This document shows positions 8,220 to 18,100 of a DNA stretch of 64,000 nt, one piece after another. The translations under genes and the position numbers were made by a program. Source of the DNA: Desulfobacula sp. (GTDB taxonomy: Bacteria; Desulfobacterota; Desulfobacteria; Desulfobacterales; Desulfobacteraceae); NCBI GenBank assembly GCA_028280105.1, contig JANQML010000039.1, positions 1 through 64,000 on the forward strand. Direction: 5' to 3'. Under the pieces are notes generated by a model. That model saw only the letters and a program-made list of their open reading frames with translations. It did no database searches and was not told the DNA's origin. Positions within the stretch are counted from its first letter, which is position 1, and every line of letters starts with the position of its first letter.

Positions 8220-8840
8220 ATGCAGAGAGACGAATCCAAAGCCGGTTCAGGTATCGATATCGGCCAGACAAAAAAAAATAGATCCGCGGGTCATGAATTC
8301 ATCGGTATTATAGATGAATTTAAAGGGTACCTGGGCGCTTTGAAACAGGGAAACCGTTTTTTTCCGGGTATCTCTGACCGGTCTGAAAAGAGAATAGAAG
8401 AATGGGGGCAGTCGTCTTCAGAGGATGTTCTGTTCTTTTCCCAGGGGCCGGAGACGGCCGATCTCTGTCTGGTTGATTCCGATAATCGGTTCTTTTCCGG
8501 TAAGAGCGGTGCACTGCTGGTGAAGATCCTGGGGGCGATGAAACTGACCCCTGACATTGTTTTTATCTGCAACTGCGACAGCCCGCCATCCATCAAAGAC
8601 CATGTCCGGAAGCATAAACCAAAAATGATGATTACCCTGGGGTCCAGGGCCGGGAAAAGATTGTCCGGCAGAACTGATCCATTGGCATCTTTCAGGGGGC
8701 GGTTTTTTGACTATCACGGGGTACGGGTCATGCCCACGTTTCATCCCTCCCTGCTGATTAAAGATCCGTCATACAAACGGGATGTATGGGAAGATATGAA
8801 GCAGGTAATGGCGGTTCTGGGGCAGCCCCGTGATACTTGA
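8220..8840 (+). CDS. Uracil-DNA glycosylase superfamily protein, degenerate
   Basis: A 206-aa protein. The C-terminal half follows the family 4/5 UDG pattern: PDIVFICNCDSPP, KPKMMITLGSRAGKRLSG, and RGRFFDYHGVRVMPTFHPSLLIKDPSYKRDVWEDMKQV, including the active-site-loop His in PTFHPS. The N-terminal half departs from it: where families 4/5 have GEAPG and G-x-PFVG it reads LCLVDSDNRFFSGKSGALLVKIL, and the four Cys of the family 4 iron-sulfur cluster are missing. It may be an altered or inactive glycosylase. It overlaps xerC by 11 bp, so both are co-translated. Confidence 0.7.
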   Translation: MQRDESKAGSGIDIGQTKKNRSAGHEFIGIIDEFKGYLGALKQGNRFFPGISDRSEKRIEEWGQSSSEDVLFFSQGPETADLCLVDSDNRFFSGKSGALLVKILGAMKLTPDIVFICNCDSPPSIKDHVRKHKPKMMITLGSRAGKRLSGRTDPLASFRGRFFDYHGVRVMPTFHPSLLIKDPSYKRDVWEDMKQVMAVLGQPRDT

Positions 8841-9750
8841 TCAATTCCTGGAAACCCTGTCTGCTCAGAAGGGGTATTCCTCCCATACGGCCCGGGCCTA
8901 CCGGTCCGATATCCTGGGATTTATGCGGTTTGTTCTAAAGGATTCGGACCTGCCGCCGGGCAAGTGTCAGACCCTGTTCCGTGAAAAAATCTCCCAACCA
9001 AATAAAAACCCGGAAAAGAGCCTTAACAAGACGGATATTCGAAAATACCTGGCCCTTCTGGTCAGGGACGGAAAGAGCAAACGGACGGTCTCAAGAAAGC
9101 TGTCTGCCTTAAAATCTTTTTTTGATTATCTGGTGATCTGCGGAGAGATCAAAATCAATCCGGCAGAGACCATCCCCTTTCCAAAGCTGGAAGCCACTAT
9201 TCCCCGGTTTTTGAGTATCGACGAGCTGTTCGGGCTGCTGGACAAGATTCCCGCCGACACCTGGCTGGGAAAACGGAACCGTGCCATGTTTGAAACCTTT
9301 TATTCCACCGGGATGCGGATATCGGAAATCGCCGGATTAAACCGGGCTGACATTGACTTTGACCGGCAGATGATTAGAGTCTTTGGCAAAGGTTCAAAGG
9401 AGCGGATTGTCCCTGTGGGAAAGCGGGCCCTGGAAGCCATAAAAGAATACTGGGACAGTATAGACCATTCCTTTGAACCGGTTTTTTTGAATAAAAATCG
9501 CACCCGGATCAGCACCCGGTCCATCCGGCGGATTCTGGACAAAATCGTCCGGGACTGCCAGTTGGGCGTGCCGGTGTCTCCGCATATGCTGCGTCATTCA
9601 TTTGCCACACACATGCTGGATTGCGGGGCGGATTTAAGGGGGATTCAGGAGGTGTTGGGGCATGCCAGTCTTTCCACGACCCAGGTCTATACCCATGTGA
9701 GTATGGATCACCTGATGGCAGTCTATGATAAGGCCCATCCAAGACGATAG
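8830..9750 (+). CDS. xerC: Tyrosine recombinase XerC
   Basis: A 306-aa site-specific recombinase that resolves chromosome dimers with XerD at dif. The N-terminal SAM-like core-binding domain is at about 1-105 and the catalytic domain at about 115-300. Catalytic residues are visible: Arg in TGMRISEIAGL, Lys in GKGSKERIVP, H-x-x-R in HMLRHSFATHML, His in LGHASLSTTQ and the Tyr nucleophile in VYTHVS. The start is GTG, overlapping the previous gene. It sits in the xerC-hslV-hslU order common in Gram-negative and Gram-positive genomes, which supports XerC over other integrases. Confidence 0.9.
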   Translation: MILDQFLETLSAQKGYSSHTARAYRSDILGFMRFVLKDSDLPPGKCQTLFREKISQPNKNPEKSLNKTDIRKYLALLVRDGKSKRTVSRKLSALKSFFDYLVICGEIKINPAETIPFPKLEATIPRFLSIDELFGLLDKIPADTWLGKRNRAMFETFYSTGMRISEIAGLNRADIDFDRQMIRVFGKGSKERIVPVGKRALEAIKEYWDSIDHSFEPVFLNKNRTRISTRSIRRILDKIVRDCQLGVPVSPHMLRHSFATHMLDCGADLRGIQEVLGHASLSTTQVYTHVSMDHLMAVYDKAHPRR

Positions 9751-9804
9751 GCGTTTATCCTCCTGTTTCAGATCTGTTTTGAAAAAACACTGTTCGAATG
9801 TAGA

Positions 9805-9865
9805 ATTGCCCGGATGTAAAAATATCCGGATATAACATTGTCCGGACGGGCCGGACACCGGCAAT
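9805..9865 (+). other. Possible three-way-junction leader structure upstream of hslV
   Basis: Between xerC and hslV, an outer stem ATTGCC (9805-9810) / GGCAAT (9860-9865) encloses two perfect hairpins: CCGGAT/ATCCGG (9810-9829) and TGTCCGG/CCGGACA (9839-9857). The compact arrangement suggests a structured mRNA leader or processing site. No known riboswitch is recognised. Confidence 0.35.
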
Positions 9866-9902
9866 GGGACGGACCGTCAGTATAAAAAAGGAATGACAAC
9901 GT

Positions 9903-10448
9903 ATGAGCGAGCAGGTATTTCACGGCACAACGATTCTGGCGCTGCGCCGGAACAACCGGGTGGTTGTTGCCGGTGACGGCCAGGTGACCCTGGGCAGTAT
10001 TGTAACCAAACACCGGGCCAGAAAGGTCAGGCGAATCTATCATGACAAGATCATTGTGGGGTTTGCAGGTGCCACCGCCGATGCCCTGACCCTGTCTGAA
10101 AAACTTGAAACCCGGCTGGAACAGTACAACGGCAACCTCACCCGGGCCTGTGTGGAACTGGCCCGGGAATGGCGGACAGATAAATATTTACGGCGGCTTG
10201 AAGCCATGATGATTGCGGCGGATGAGAAGAATACCTACCTGCTGTCCGGAAACGGGGATGTGATTGAACCGGATGACGGGGTCATCAGTATCGGTTCCGG
10301 CAGCACGGCAGCCCAGTCTGCCGCCGTGGCGCTGGCCGAGAATACCCGGATGGAACCGGTTGAGATTATAAAAAAAGCCATGAAGATTGCCGCCGATCTC
10401 TGCGTTTACACCAATCATGAGATTACAGTTGAAGAAATCGGTGAGTAA
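9903..10448 (+). CDS. hslV: ATP-dependent protease subunit HslV
   Basis: A 181-aa proteasome-like peptidase of the HslUV (ClpYQ) complex. The N-terminal FHGTTILALRRNN contains the catalytic threonine (first T of TTI) exposed after removal of a short propeptide, followed by VVVAGDGQVTLG and GFAGATADALTL, the HslV signature. SD AAGGA precedes the ATG. It is followed 39 bp later by hslU. Confidence 0.95.
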   Translation: MSEQVFHGTTILALRRNNRVVVAGDGQVTLGSIVTKHRARKVRRIYHDKIIVGFAGATADALTLSEKLETRLEQYNGNLTRACVELAREWRTDKYLRRLEAMMIAADEKNTYLLSGNGDVIEPDDGVISIGSGSTAAQSAAVALAENTRMEPVEIIKKAMKIAADLCVYTNHEITVEEIGE

Positions 10449-10487
10449 CCCCTATATATTATCAACCCTAAATGAAGTGTGAGTGAC

Positions 10488-11864
10488 ATGAATGATTTAA
10501 AACCCAGCCAGATCGTGACGGAACTGGACAAGTATATTATCGGTCAGAAAGATGCCAAAAAATCGGTTGCCATTGCCCTGAGGAACCGGTGGCGGCGGCG
10601 GCAGCTTGAAAAAGACCTCCAGGAAGAGATCGCCCCTAAAAATATTATTCTGATCGGCCCCACAGGGGTGGGAAAAACCGAGATTGCAAGACGGCTGGCC
10701 AATCTGACCGATTCCCCGTTTTATAAGGTAGAGGCCAGCAAATTTACGGAGGTGGGATATGTGGGCCGGGATGTGGAATCCATGATCCGGGATATTGTGG
10801 AACTCACGGTGAATAATCTGAAAGCCCGCCAGCAGGAAGCGGTTCAGGAAAAAGCCGCCCGGATGGCCGAAGAACGGATTCTGGATATCCTGCTGCCCCC
10901 GCAGTCTCCTTCCGGAGCCGATATTTCCAATGACCTGGATATTGTAGAAACCGGGGCCAACCGTGACGGCACAACTGCGGCCAACGCATCGACACGGGAA
11001 AAGCTGCGCAAGATGCTGCGCAACGGAAAACTGGACTCCCGGCAGATCGATCTTGAGGTTGCCGCAAATACCTCTCCCATGGTGGAAATCTTTTCCAACA
11101 CCGGTATTGAGGAGATGGGGATCAATGTAAAAGACATGCTGGGCAACCTGATGCCCAAGAACACCAAACGCCGGAAAATAAAGATAAAAGAAGCGCTTAA
11201 GCTGGTTACACAGGAAGAAGCCGCCCATCTGGTGGATATGGAACAGGTTAAAAATGACGCCGTTTCCATGGTGGAACAGTCCGGGATTATCTTTATCGAT
11301 GAAATCGATAAGATAGCGGGAAAGGAGAAAAGCCATGGGCCGGAAGTCTCCAAGGAAGGGGTTCAAAGAGACCTGCTCCCCATCGTGGAAGGGTCCACGG
11401 TTCCCACCAAATACGGGACAGTTAAAACCGACCATATTCTCTTTATTGCATCGGGCGCGTTTCACGTATCCAAGCCCTCTGACCTGATCCCGGAACTCCA
11501 GGGCCGGTTTCCCATCCGGGTGGAGTTGAATTCCCTGGGCGCCCATGAGTTTACCCGGATTCTGACCGAACCGAAAAATGCCCTTGTGCTCCAGTATATT
11601 GCTCTGTTAAGAACAGAAGGCATTGAGATTGAATTCACCGGTGATGCCGTGGAAAAGATTGCATCCATTGCCGTGGAGGTCAATGCATCCACGGAGAATA
11701 TCGGTGCCAGGCGGCTGCACACCCTGATGGAAAAACTGCTGGAGGACTTCCTGTTCCAGGCCCCGGACATTGATGAAAAAAAGATTGTCATTGATGCCGG
11801 TTTTGTGGAAGAACAATTGATGACCATTGTCAGAAATGAAGATTTATCAAGGTATATATTATGA
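10488..11864 (+). CDS. hslU: ATP-dependent protease ATPase subunit HslU
   Basis: A 458-aa AAA+ unfoldase, partner of HslV. Walker [14 protein letters not shown], Walker [15 protein letters not shown], sensor regions FIASGAFH and the C-terminal [21 protein letters not shown] are all present. The I-domain (about 110-240) has the expected length. The C-terminus EDLSRYIL matches the conserved HslU tail that inserts into HslV. The ATG at 10488 ([20 protein letters not shown]) is preferred to a GTG three codons upstream. The stop overlaps argB by 4 bp. Confidence 0.95.
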   Translation: MNDLKPSQIVTELDKYIIGQKDAKKSVAIALRNRWRRRQLEKDLQEEIAPKNIILIGPTGVGKTEIARRLANLTDSPFYKVEASKFTEVGYVGRDVESMIRDIVELTVNNLKARQQEAVQEKAARMAEERILDILLPPQSPSGADISNDLDIVETGANRDGTTAANASTREKLRKMLRNGKLDSRQIDLEVAANTSPMVEIFSNTGIEEMGINVKDMLGNLMPKNTKRRKIKIKEALKLVTQEEAAHLVDMEQVKNDAVSMVEQSGIIFIDEIDKIAGKEKSHGPEVSKEGVQRDLLPIVEGSTVPTKYGTVKTDHILFIASGAFHVSKPSDLIPELQGRFPIRVELNSLGAHEFTRILTEPKNALVLQYIALLRTEGIEIEFTGDAVEKIASIAVEVNASTENIGARRLHTLMEKLLEDFLFQAPDIDEKKIVIDAGFVEEQLMTIVRNEDLSRYIL

Positions 11865-12739
11865 ACGCCAATGTGGCCGACATTCTCATCGAAGCCCTGC
11901 CGTATATCCGTAATTTTTCCGGAAAGACCATCGTGGTTAAATACGGCGGCCATGCCATGGTGGATGAGAAGCTTAAAACCGATTTTTCCAATGATATCAT
12001 CCTGCTTAAATATATCGGCCTGAACCCGGTGGTGGTTCACGGCGGCGGCCCGCAGATCAACCGGGTTCTGGATTCCATGGGAATTACCTCTAAATTTATC
12101 CGGGGAATGCGGTATACGGACGGTGAAACCATGGATGTGGTGGAGATGGTGCTGGGCGGAAAGGTCAACAAATCCATTGTGGCCCGGATCAACCGGCAGG
12201 GCGGCAAGGCCGTGGGGCTTACCGGCAAAGACGGGATGCTGATCACGGCAAAGAAAATGACCATCTACCACCAGGAAGATGAAACCAAACCGCCGGAGAT
12301 CATTGATCCGGGGATGGTGGGGGATGTGGCAGATATCAATCCGGATATCATTCATACCCTGACCGCCCAGGGATTTATCCCGGTGATCGCACCGGTGGGA
12401 TTTGGCAAAAACGGTGAGACCTATAATATCAATGCGGATGTGGTGGCGTCTAAACTGGCATCTGCCCTGAACGCCGAGCGCCTGATGCTGCTCACGGATG
12501 TGGACGGGGTCATGGACGGTGAAGGGACCCTGGTGTCGACCATGGATGGGGCTGCCATTGGCCGGATGATCGAATCGGGCCGGATAAAGGGTGGTATGAT
12601 TCCCAAGGTGGAGTGTGCGCTGGAGGCATTGAAAAACGGGGTGAAAAAATCCCATATCATAAACGGAAAACTTTCCCACGCCGTTCTGCTGGAACTGTTC
12701 ACCGATTCGGGGATCGGCACCCAGGTATGTATGGAATAG
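11861..12739 (+). CDS. argB: Acetylglutamate kinase
   Basis: A 292-aa amino-acid kinase family enzyme phosphorylating N-acetylglutamate, the second step of arginine synthesis. Key motifs are [10 protein letters not shown] (nucleotide-binding Lys), [11 protein letters not shown] (substrate loop), [30 protein letters not shown] and DVDGVM. The N-terminus lacks a long kinked helix, so it cannot be classed by eye as arginine-sensitive. ATGA overlap with hslU links it to the protease operon; the other arg genes follow. Confidence 0.93.
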   Translation: MNANVADILIEALPYIRNFSGKTIVVKYGGHAMVDEKLKTDFSNDIILLKYIGLNPVVVHGGGPQINRVLDSMGITSKFIRGMRYTDGETMDVVEMVLGGKVNKSIVARINRQGGKAVGLTGKDGMLITAKKMTIYHQEDETKPPEIIDPGMVGDVADINPDIIHTLTAQGFIPVIAPVGFGKNGETYNINADVVASKLASALNAERLMLLTDVDGVMDGEGTLVSTMDGAAIGRMIESGRIKGGMIPKVECALEALKNGVKKSHIINGKLSHAVLLELFTDSGIGTQVCME

Positions 12740-12750
12740 GTATGTATGGA

Positions 12751-12785
12751 CCCGGTATCTATGGATTAACCGGGGCGTTTTTTTT
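12751..12785 (+). terminator. Terminator-like hairpin between argB and argD
   Basis: CCCGGT (12751-12756) pairs with ACCGGG (12769-12774), then GCG and a run of eight T. It may end part of the hslVU-argB transcripts, with argD read by readthrough or from its own promoter. Confidence 0.5.
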
Positions 12786-12821
12786 GATTTTACCGGGAAA
12801 GCATGAAAATGGATAGAGACA

Positions 12822-14000
12822 ATGGATACAATAGATAAAACAGATGCGTTTATATGCCGGACCTATATGCGTCAGGAAACTGCCTTTGTAAAGGGGAAGG
12901 GTACAAAACTATGGGATGAGTCGGGCCGGGAGTACACGGATTTTCTGGCCGGTATTGCCGTATGCGGGCTGGGCCACTGCCATCCTCAAATCACCAGGGC
13001 GGTTTCGGAGCAGGCAGCCACCCTGGTTCACGTATCCAATCTCTTTTACACCCGGCCCCAGGCTGATCTGGCATCCCTGTTGTGTGAAAAAAGTTTTGCC
13101 GACCGGGTCTTTTTTTCCAATTCAGGGGCTGAGGCCAACGAAGCCGCCATCAAACTTGCCAGGCGGTACTTTCAAAAAAAAGGAGAGACGGAACGGTTTA
13201 GAATCATCACCATGGACCAGTCGTTTCACGGCCGGACCATGGCCACTCTCTCCGCCACGGGCCAGGATAAGATTAAAGAGGGATTTTCTCCGGTTCTGGA
13301 AGGATTCTCCCATGTGCCGTTTAACAATATCGGCCGGCTGGAAAAAGAGATGGATGATACGGTGTGTGCCGTCATGCTGGAGCCCGTACAGGGGGAAGGC
13401 GGGGTGAGCCCGGCGGATCCGGAGTACCTGAAAGCGGTCCGGGACCTGTGCACCCAAACCGGCTGTCTGTTAATTTTTGATGAAATTCAGACCGGTATGG
13501 GCAGGTGCGGCAAATTGTTTGCCCATGAATTGTACGGGGTGACGCCGGATATCATGACCCTGGCCAAGGCCCTGGGAAACGGATTGCCCATCGGTGCCAT
13601 GATGGCCACCCAGGACGCTGCCGATGGATTTGATTTCGGCAGCCATGCCTCCACTTTCGGCGGAACCCCCCTGGCAACGGCTGCGGCCCTTGAGGTCGTG
13701 AAAATCATCGGGGATGACGGATTTTTAAGCACGGTTCGTAAGACCGGGAATTATTTTAAACAGCAGCTGAAAACACTGGCGGAGACTCATGAGAGAATCG
13801 TCGAAGTCAGGGGCAGGGGGCTGCTGCTGGGGCTTGAAATCGACGGGGATGCCGGTGGTGTGGTGGCACAGATGATGAAAAAAGGCTTTATTATTAATGG
13901 AATTCAGGATAGAGTTCTCAGATTTGCACCACCTTTAATTATAGAAAAACAGGAAATCGACGGGCTGATTATTGCACTTGACAGCCTGTTGAGAAGTTAG
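12822..14000 (+). CDS. argD: Acetylornithine aminotransferase
   Basis: A 392-aa class III PLP aminotransferase converting N-acetylglutamate semialdehyde to N-acetylornithine. Motifs: FFSNSGAEANEAAIKLAR, the D-E-I-Q-T motif LLIFDEIQTGMGRCGKLFA, the PLP lysine in TLAKALGNGLPIGAM, and GSHASTFGGTPLATAAALEV. Length and start are standard. Its position between argB and argF fixes ArgD over other class III aminotransferases. Confidence 0.93.
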   Translation: MDTIDKTDAFICRTYMRQETAFVKGKGTKLWDESGREYTDFLAGIAVCGLGHCHPQITRAVSEQAATLVHVSNLFYTRPQADLASLLCEKSFADRVFFSNSGAEANEAAIKLARRYFQKKGETERFRIITMDQSFHGRTMATLSATGQDKIKEGFSPVLEGFSHVPFNNIGRLEKEMDDTVCAVMLEPVQGEGGVSPADPEYLKAVRDLCTQTGCLLIFDEIQTGMGRCGKLFAHELYGVTPDIMTLAKALGNGLPIGAMMATQDAADGFDFGSHASTFGGTPLATAAALEVVKIIGDDGFLSTVRKTGNYFKQQLKTLAETHERIVEVRGRGLLLGLEIDGDAGGVVAQMMKKGFIINGIQDRVLRFAPPLIIEKQEIDGLIIALDSLLRS

Positions 14001-14012
14001 GAGCCGATTGTT

Positions 14013-14936
14013 GTGAAAAAAGATTTATTATCATTGCTTGATCTTGAAAAAGAAGATTTTGAAGTTTTGTTTAACCGCGCCATTGACTTAAAAAAACGGT
14101 ATGGCAGCGGCATCATGGACAGCATTCTTAAAGGGAAGACACTGGGGTTGATCTTTGACAAGAAATCCACCCGGACCCGGGTCGCCTTTGAAACCGCCAT
14201 GATTCAGCTGGGCGGGCACCCTGTCTACATGAGCACCCAGGATACCCAGATTTCACGGGCAGAACCGGCCAAGGATACGGCCCGGGTGCTGTCAAGATAT
14301 ATCGATTGCCTGGCCATGCGGACCTTTGACCATGAGCTGGTAAAAGAGTTTGCTGCCAGTTCGACCATTCCCGTGATCAATGCCCTGACCGATTCGTATC
14401 ATCCCTGCCAGATTTTAAGCGATATCATGACCATTATTGAACATAAAAACGGGTATGAGAATGTCCGGATCGCCTGGGTGGGAGACGGCAATAATGTGGC
14501 CAACTCATGGGTCAACGCCGCAAGTGTGCTGGGGCTGGATCTGATCCTGGCCTGCCCGGACAGTTACGGCGTGGATCCAAAAATTGTTGAGGCCGCATCG
14601 GTGAATGATATCTCGACCATCCGGTTCACCAACGACCCCAAAGAGGCGGTGAAAGATGCCGATGTCGTCTATACCGATGTCTGGGCCTCCATGGGAGATG
14701 AAGAGGAGCAGGCCGCCCGAATGAAAGCGTTCCAGGGGTATCAGGTCAACAAAGAACTTTTGGCCCATGCAAAGCCGGATGTCATGGTCATGCACTGTCT
14801 GCCGGCCCACAGGGGTGAGGAAATTTCTGAAGATGTACTGGAAGAGAAAGACGGCGTCTTCTGGGATCAGGCTGAAAATAAACGGCATATGCACAAGGCC
14901 ATCCTGGAGTGCCTGATTCTGAACAATCAAAAATAA
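14013..14936 (+). CDS. argF: Ornithine carbamoyltransferase
   Basis: A 307-aa transcarbamylase forming citrulline from ornithine and carbamoyl phosphate. The carbamoyl phosphate site DKKSTRTRVAFE, the HPCQ-type motif SYHPCQILSD, and the ornithine motif VMHCLPAHRGEEIS are intact. The GTG start at 14013 has a good SD (TAGGAG) 9 bp upstream, and the gene is 12 bp after argD. Confidence 0.95.
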   Translation: MKKDLLSLLDLEKEDFEVLFNRAIDLKKRYGSGIMDSILKGKTLGLIFDKKSTRTRVAFETAMIQLGGHPVYMSTQDTQISRAEPAKDTARVLSRYIDCLAMRTFDHELVKEFAASSTIPVINALTDSYHPCQILSDIMTIIEHKNGYENVRIAWVGDGNNVANSWVNAASVLGLDLILACPDSYGVDPKIVEAASVNDISTIRFTNDPKEAVKDADVVYTDVWASMGDEEEQAARMKAFQGYQVNKELLAHAKPDVMVMHCLPAHRGEEISEDVLEEKDGVFWDQAENKRHMHKAILECLILNNQK

Positions 14937-14951
14937 GGGGCATGTGTCGCC

Positions 14952-16334
14952 ATGGGTGAAAAGATGTGGGGGGGCCGGTTTTCCCGTAAGACCGATGAAC
15001 TGGTGGAGGCATTCAATGCCTCCATTGACGTGGATAAACGCCTGTATGAGAGTGATATCCAGGGCAGTGTCGCCCATTTAAAGATGATGGCCCGGGAGCA
15101 TATCATTTCACAGGAAGAGGCCGATATCCTGATCAAAGGCCTGGGTGTGGTCAAAGAAAAGATTGAAGCCGATGAGATGGTCTTTTCCGACGAGCTGGAA
15201 GATATCCACATGCATGTTGAATATGCCCTGACCCAGATTTGCGGGGATACGGCAAGAAAACTTCACACCGGAAGAAGCAGAAATGACCAGGTGGCCCTGG
15301 ATATCAGGATTTATCTGAAGCAGGAGACACGGTCTGTCATTGATCTGCTTTACCGGATGCAGGCAAATCTGATTCGCATGGCGCGGAATCATCTGGATGT
15401 GGTCATGCCGGGTTACACCCATCTGCAGAGGGCTCAGCCGGTTCTGTTTTCCCATCACCTCATGGCTTACTATGAAATGTTTAAGCGGGATATCAATCGG
15501 TTTGAGGACTGTCTCAAGCGGATTGACGTCATGCCCCTGGGCACGGCTGCCCTGGCCGGAACCACCTATCCGCTGAACCGGGAATATACCACCCGGGTAT
15601 TGGGATTTGCAAAGGTGTCTGACAACAGCATTGATTCGGTTTCCGACCGGGATTTTGTCATGGAATTCATCTCCCATGCCGCCATCTGCATGATCCATTT
15701 TTCAAGGTTGTCTGAAGAACTCATCCTCTGGTCGTCGTCCGAGTTTTCATTTATCACCATATCCGATGCATTTACCACGGGTTCCAGCATCATGCCCCAG
15801 AAAAAGAACCCGGACGTGGCAGAGCTGGTCAGGGGGAAAACAGGCCGAGTGGTGGGAAACCTGGTTGCCGTTCTGACGCTCATGAAATCGCTGCCCCTTG
15901 CCTATAACAAAGATATGCAGGAAGACAAAGAACCATTGTTTGACACGGTGGATACCCTTAAAATCTGTATCGATGTATATGCGCGCATGTTTGAGAATAT
16001 TACCATCCATAAAGACCGGATGCTGGCATCCTGTAAACAGGGGTTCTTGAATGCAACCGACCTGGCCGATTATCTGGCCGCAAAGGGAATGCCCTTCCGG
16101 CAGGCCCATTCGGTTGCCGGAAAATCCGTTGCCTATGCATTGGAAAAGGGTAAGGAATTAGATGATTTGGCCCTTGAGGAATTCAAACAATTCAGTGATC
16201 TGATTGAAACGGATATCTACGGTTTTCTCTCCATTGACCAGATGATTGCCCGGCGGATATCTTACGGGGGAACCGGTCTGGATAATGTTAAAAAAGCGGT
16301 GGACAAAGCGGCCGGAGAGCTGGGGTTGAAATGA
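14952..16334 (+). CDS. argH: Argininosuccinate lyase
   Basis: A 460-aa fumarase/aspartase-superfamily enzyme releasing arginine and fumarate. The family signature GSSIMPQKKNPDVAELVRGK (catalytic Ser on the mobile loop) is at about residues 278-297, with TGRSRNDQVALDIR and PGYTHLQRAQPV near the N-terminus. It is 15 bp downstream of argF. argG, often placed between argF and argH, is absent here and must lie elsewhere. Confidence 0.95.
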   Translation: MGEKMWGGRFSRKTDELVEAFNASIDVDKRLYESDIQGSVAHLKMMAREHIISQEEADILIKGLGVVKEKIEADEMVFSDELEDIHMHVEYALTQICGDTARKLHTGRSRNDQVALDIRIYLKQETRSVIDLLYRMQANLIRMARNHLDVVMPGYTHLQRAQPVLFSHHLMAYYEMFKRDINRFEDCLKRIDVMPLGTAALAGTTYPLNREYTTRVLGFAKVSDNSIDSVSDRDFVMEFISHAAICMIHFSRLSEELILWSSSEFSFITISDAFTTGSSIMPQKKNPDVAELVRGKTGRVVGNLVAVLTLMKSLPLAYNKDMQEDKEPLFDTVDTLKICIDVYARMFENITIHKDRMLASCKQGFLNATDLADYLAAKGMPFRQAHSVAGKSVAYALEKGKELDDLALEEFKQFSDLIETDIYGFLSIDQMIARRISYGGTGLDNVKKAVDKAAGELGLK

Positions 16335-16765
16335 AAAGACAAACGTTTGGGAACCGGTCTTTAATCGGTTTCATCACTCTTTTTTTTATCCTCGGCCTGA
16401 CCGGGTGCGGGCAAAAAGGCCCCCCGCTGCCGGTGGCAGATATGGCACAAAGAATAATGGAACCCTATGATTTGAAGATTGATCATTCAGATTCTGTTCT
16501 CTCTCTTTCCTGGTCCCATCGCATTGATCCGGTGGATGCATGGGTTAAACCGGAACGGTTTGATGTCTTTATGTCGATAAAAGGTCCCTCTGATTGTGAG
16601 GATTGTCCGTTCCGGTTTAAAACGGTGGGAACCGTCCCCATGCCCCAAAAAGAATTTATTACCCGGGTCGAAAAAGGGTATGATTACTATTTCAGGGTCC
16701 AGGCGGTGGGTGAAGAAAATGTGAGAAGTGAGTATTCAAAAACAATTCGATTTGAAGCGCGTTGA
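16331..16765 (+). CDS. Lipoprotein with LptM-like N-terminus and Fn3-like domain
   Basis: A 144-aa lipoprotein overlapping argH by 4 bp. The lipobox LTGC is followed by GQKGPPLPV, the CGQKGPP pattern of small lipoproteins of the LptM/YifL type that are commonly encoded beside arg or lysA genes. Unlike those, it has about 100 further residues that look like one fibronectin III-type beta sandwich (SVLSLSWSHRIDP... YDYYFRVQAVGEENVRSEYSKTI). Function unknown, probably periplasmic. Confidence 0.7.
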   Translation: MKRQTFGNRSLIGFITLFFILGLTGCGQKGPPLPVADMAQRIMEPYDLKIDHSDSVLSLSWSHRIDPVDAWVKPERFDVFMSIKGPSDCEDCPFRFKTVGTVPMPQKEFITRVEKGYDYYFRVQAVGEENVRSEYSKTIRFEAR

Positions 16766-16783
16766 ACAGGTGGTGTTCCTGTA

Positions 16784-17308
16784 ATGATAAATAAAAAAAA
16801 GGACCTTCACACGGTTTATCTGAGTATTGGGTCCAACATCGGTGACAAACGAAACAACCTGGAGGCATCAATAACGGGGTTACGGCGGAACCCGCAGATT
16901 GAAGTGGCGGCAGTTTCCCCGTTTTACCGGACCCAGCCCCAGAATTATACCGATCAGGACTGGTTTGTAAATGCGGTATTAAAAGTCAAAACCACGCTCT
17001 TGCCTGAAGAACTGCTGGCCGAATTACAATCGTTGGAACAACGGCAGGATAAAAATGGGAAACCCTTTCGGTTCGGCCCGCGTGTCATTGATCTGGATAT
17101 TATCTTCTATGATGATCTGGTGATGAAGACCTGGGATCTTGAGATACCCCATCCCAGAATGCAGGACCGGTGCTTTGTTTTGATCCCCCTTTGTGATATA
17201 GGTGCTCAAAAGGTTCACCCGGTTCTGAAATTGACATCAGAAGAGTTATTAAAAAAAATAGAAAAACAGGATACCCAGGAGGTGATTCTCCTGGACAAGG
17301 AGGGCTAA
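16784..17308 (+). CDS. folK: 2-amino-4-hydroxy-6-hydroxymethyldihydropteridine diphosphokinase
   Basis: A 174-aa folate pathway kinase (HPPK). It shows [39 protein letters not shown] and the signature [17 protein letters not shown] with the two Mg-binding Asp residues, then [19 protein letters not shown]. Standard length. The stop is directly before the fsa start, so the two are coupled. Confidence 0.93.
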   Translation: MINKKKDLHTVYLSIGSNIGDKRNNLEASITGLRRNPQIEVAAVSPFYRTQPQNYTDQDWFVNAVLKVKTTLLPEELLAELQSLEQRQDKNGKPFRFGPRVIDLDIIFYDDLVMKTWDLEIPHPRMQDRCFVLIPLCDIGAQKVHPVLKLTSEELLKKIEKQDTQEVILLDKEG

Positions 17309-17309
17309 C

Positions 17310-17954
17310 GTGAAATTTTTTATTGATACGGCAAACATTGAAGAGATCAAGGATGCCAGTAACATGGGGATGGTGGACGGTGTGACCACCAACCCGACTC
17401 TGATTGCCAGGGAAGACGGAGAATTTAAACAGATCATCGCCGATATTTGCAAAATTGTCGACGGGCCTGTATCTGCGGAAGTCATCAGCCTTGAATATGA
17501 GGGGATGGTGGCGGAAGCCCGGGACCTGGCTCAAATTGCAGATAATATCTGTGTGAAAATCCCCATGACGGTTGAAGGGCTTAAAGCGGTTAAGACCCTT
17601 ACCGATGAAGGGATTAAGACCAATGTAACCCTTGTCTTTTCAGCGCTGCAGGCATTGATGGCCGCCAAAGCCGGTGCCACCTATGTCAGTCCGTTTGTGG
17701 GCCGCCTGGACGATCTGGCCCAGGAGGGGATGGGGCTGGTTGAAGAGATCGTACAGATTTTTGCCAACTATGAATTTGAAACCCAGGTCATTGTGGCAAG
17801 TGTCAGAAACCCGCTCCATGTGTTGGATTCCGCACTGCTGGCCGCCGATATTGCAACCATTCCCTATGGCGTTTTAAAGAAGCTGGCCGCCCACCACATG
17901 ACGGACAAGGGAATTGAGTCGTTTCTCGCTGACTGGAATAAAAAGAAGGGGTAA
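17310..17954 (+). CDS. fsa: Fructose-6-phosphate aldolase / small transaldolase
   Basis: A 214-aa protein of the short transaldolase (TalC/FSA) family. It begins [32 protein letters not shown] and has the Schiff-base lysine in ICVKIPMT, then [11 protein letters not shown] and ASVRNPLHV. Whether it acts as transaldolase or aldolase cannot be told by eye, because the Gln/Glu and Tyr/Phe discriminators need an alignment. The GTG start follows GGAGGGC. Confidence 0.88.
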   Translation: MKFFIDTANIEEIKDASNMGMVDGVTTNPTLIAREDGEFKQIIADICKIVDGPVSAEVISLEYEGMVAEARDLAQIADNICVKIPMTVEGLKAVKTLTDEGIKTNVTLVFSALQALMAAKAGATYVSPFVGRLDDLAQEGMGLVEEIVQIFANYEFETQVIVASVRNPLHVLDSALLAADIATIPYGVLKKLAAHHMTDKGIESFLADWNKKKG

Positions 17955-17971
17955 GGTTTTAAGTTTTTTTA

Positions 17972-18000
17972 TTGACAAATGAGGCATTCCCGTATATAAA
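17972..18000 (+). promoter_or_regulatory. Sigma-70 promoter of the tRNA unit
   Basis: TTGACA (17972-17977), 17-bp spacer, TATAAA (17995-18000). Near-consensus, 18 bp upstream of tRNA-Gly, consistent with a strong stable-RNA promoter. Confidence 0.75.
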
Positions 18001-18017
18001 TTTCTTTTGTTTGCTGA

Positions 18018-18092
18018 GCGGGAATAACTCAGTGGTAGTGTGCGACCTTGCCAAGGTCGAAGTCGCGGGTTCAACTCCCGTTTCCCGCTCCA
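18018..18092 (+). tRNA. tRNA-Gly (anticodon GCC)
   Basis: Acceptor GCGGGAA pairs with TTCCCGC, the anticodon stem/loop is GACCT-TGCC-AAGGTC with anticodon GCC, the T arm is GCGGGTTCAACTCCCG, and CCA is encoded. 75 nt including CCA. Confidence 0.95.
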
Positions 18093-18100
18093 AAAAACAA

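Noticed and set aside
9751..9902. A dif site next to xerC
   Set aside because: No XerC/XerD arm pattern; only hairpins are seen.
10497..12679. Long minus-strand reading frames of 349 and 405 codons opposite hslU and argB
   Set aside because: They lie antisense to clearly conserved genes, have biased His/Gly/Phe-rich translations and no SD. They are by-products of the codon use of the real genes.
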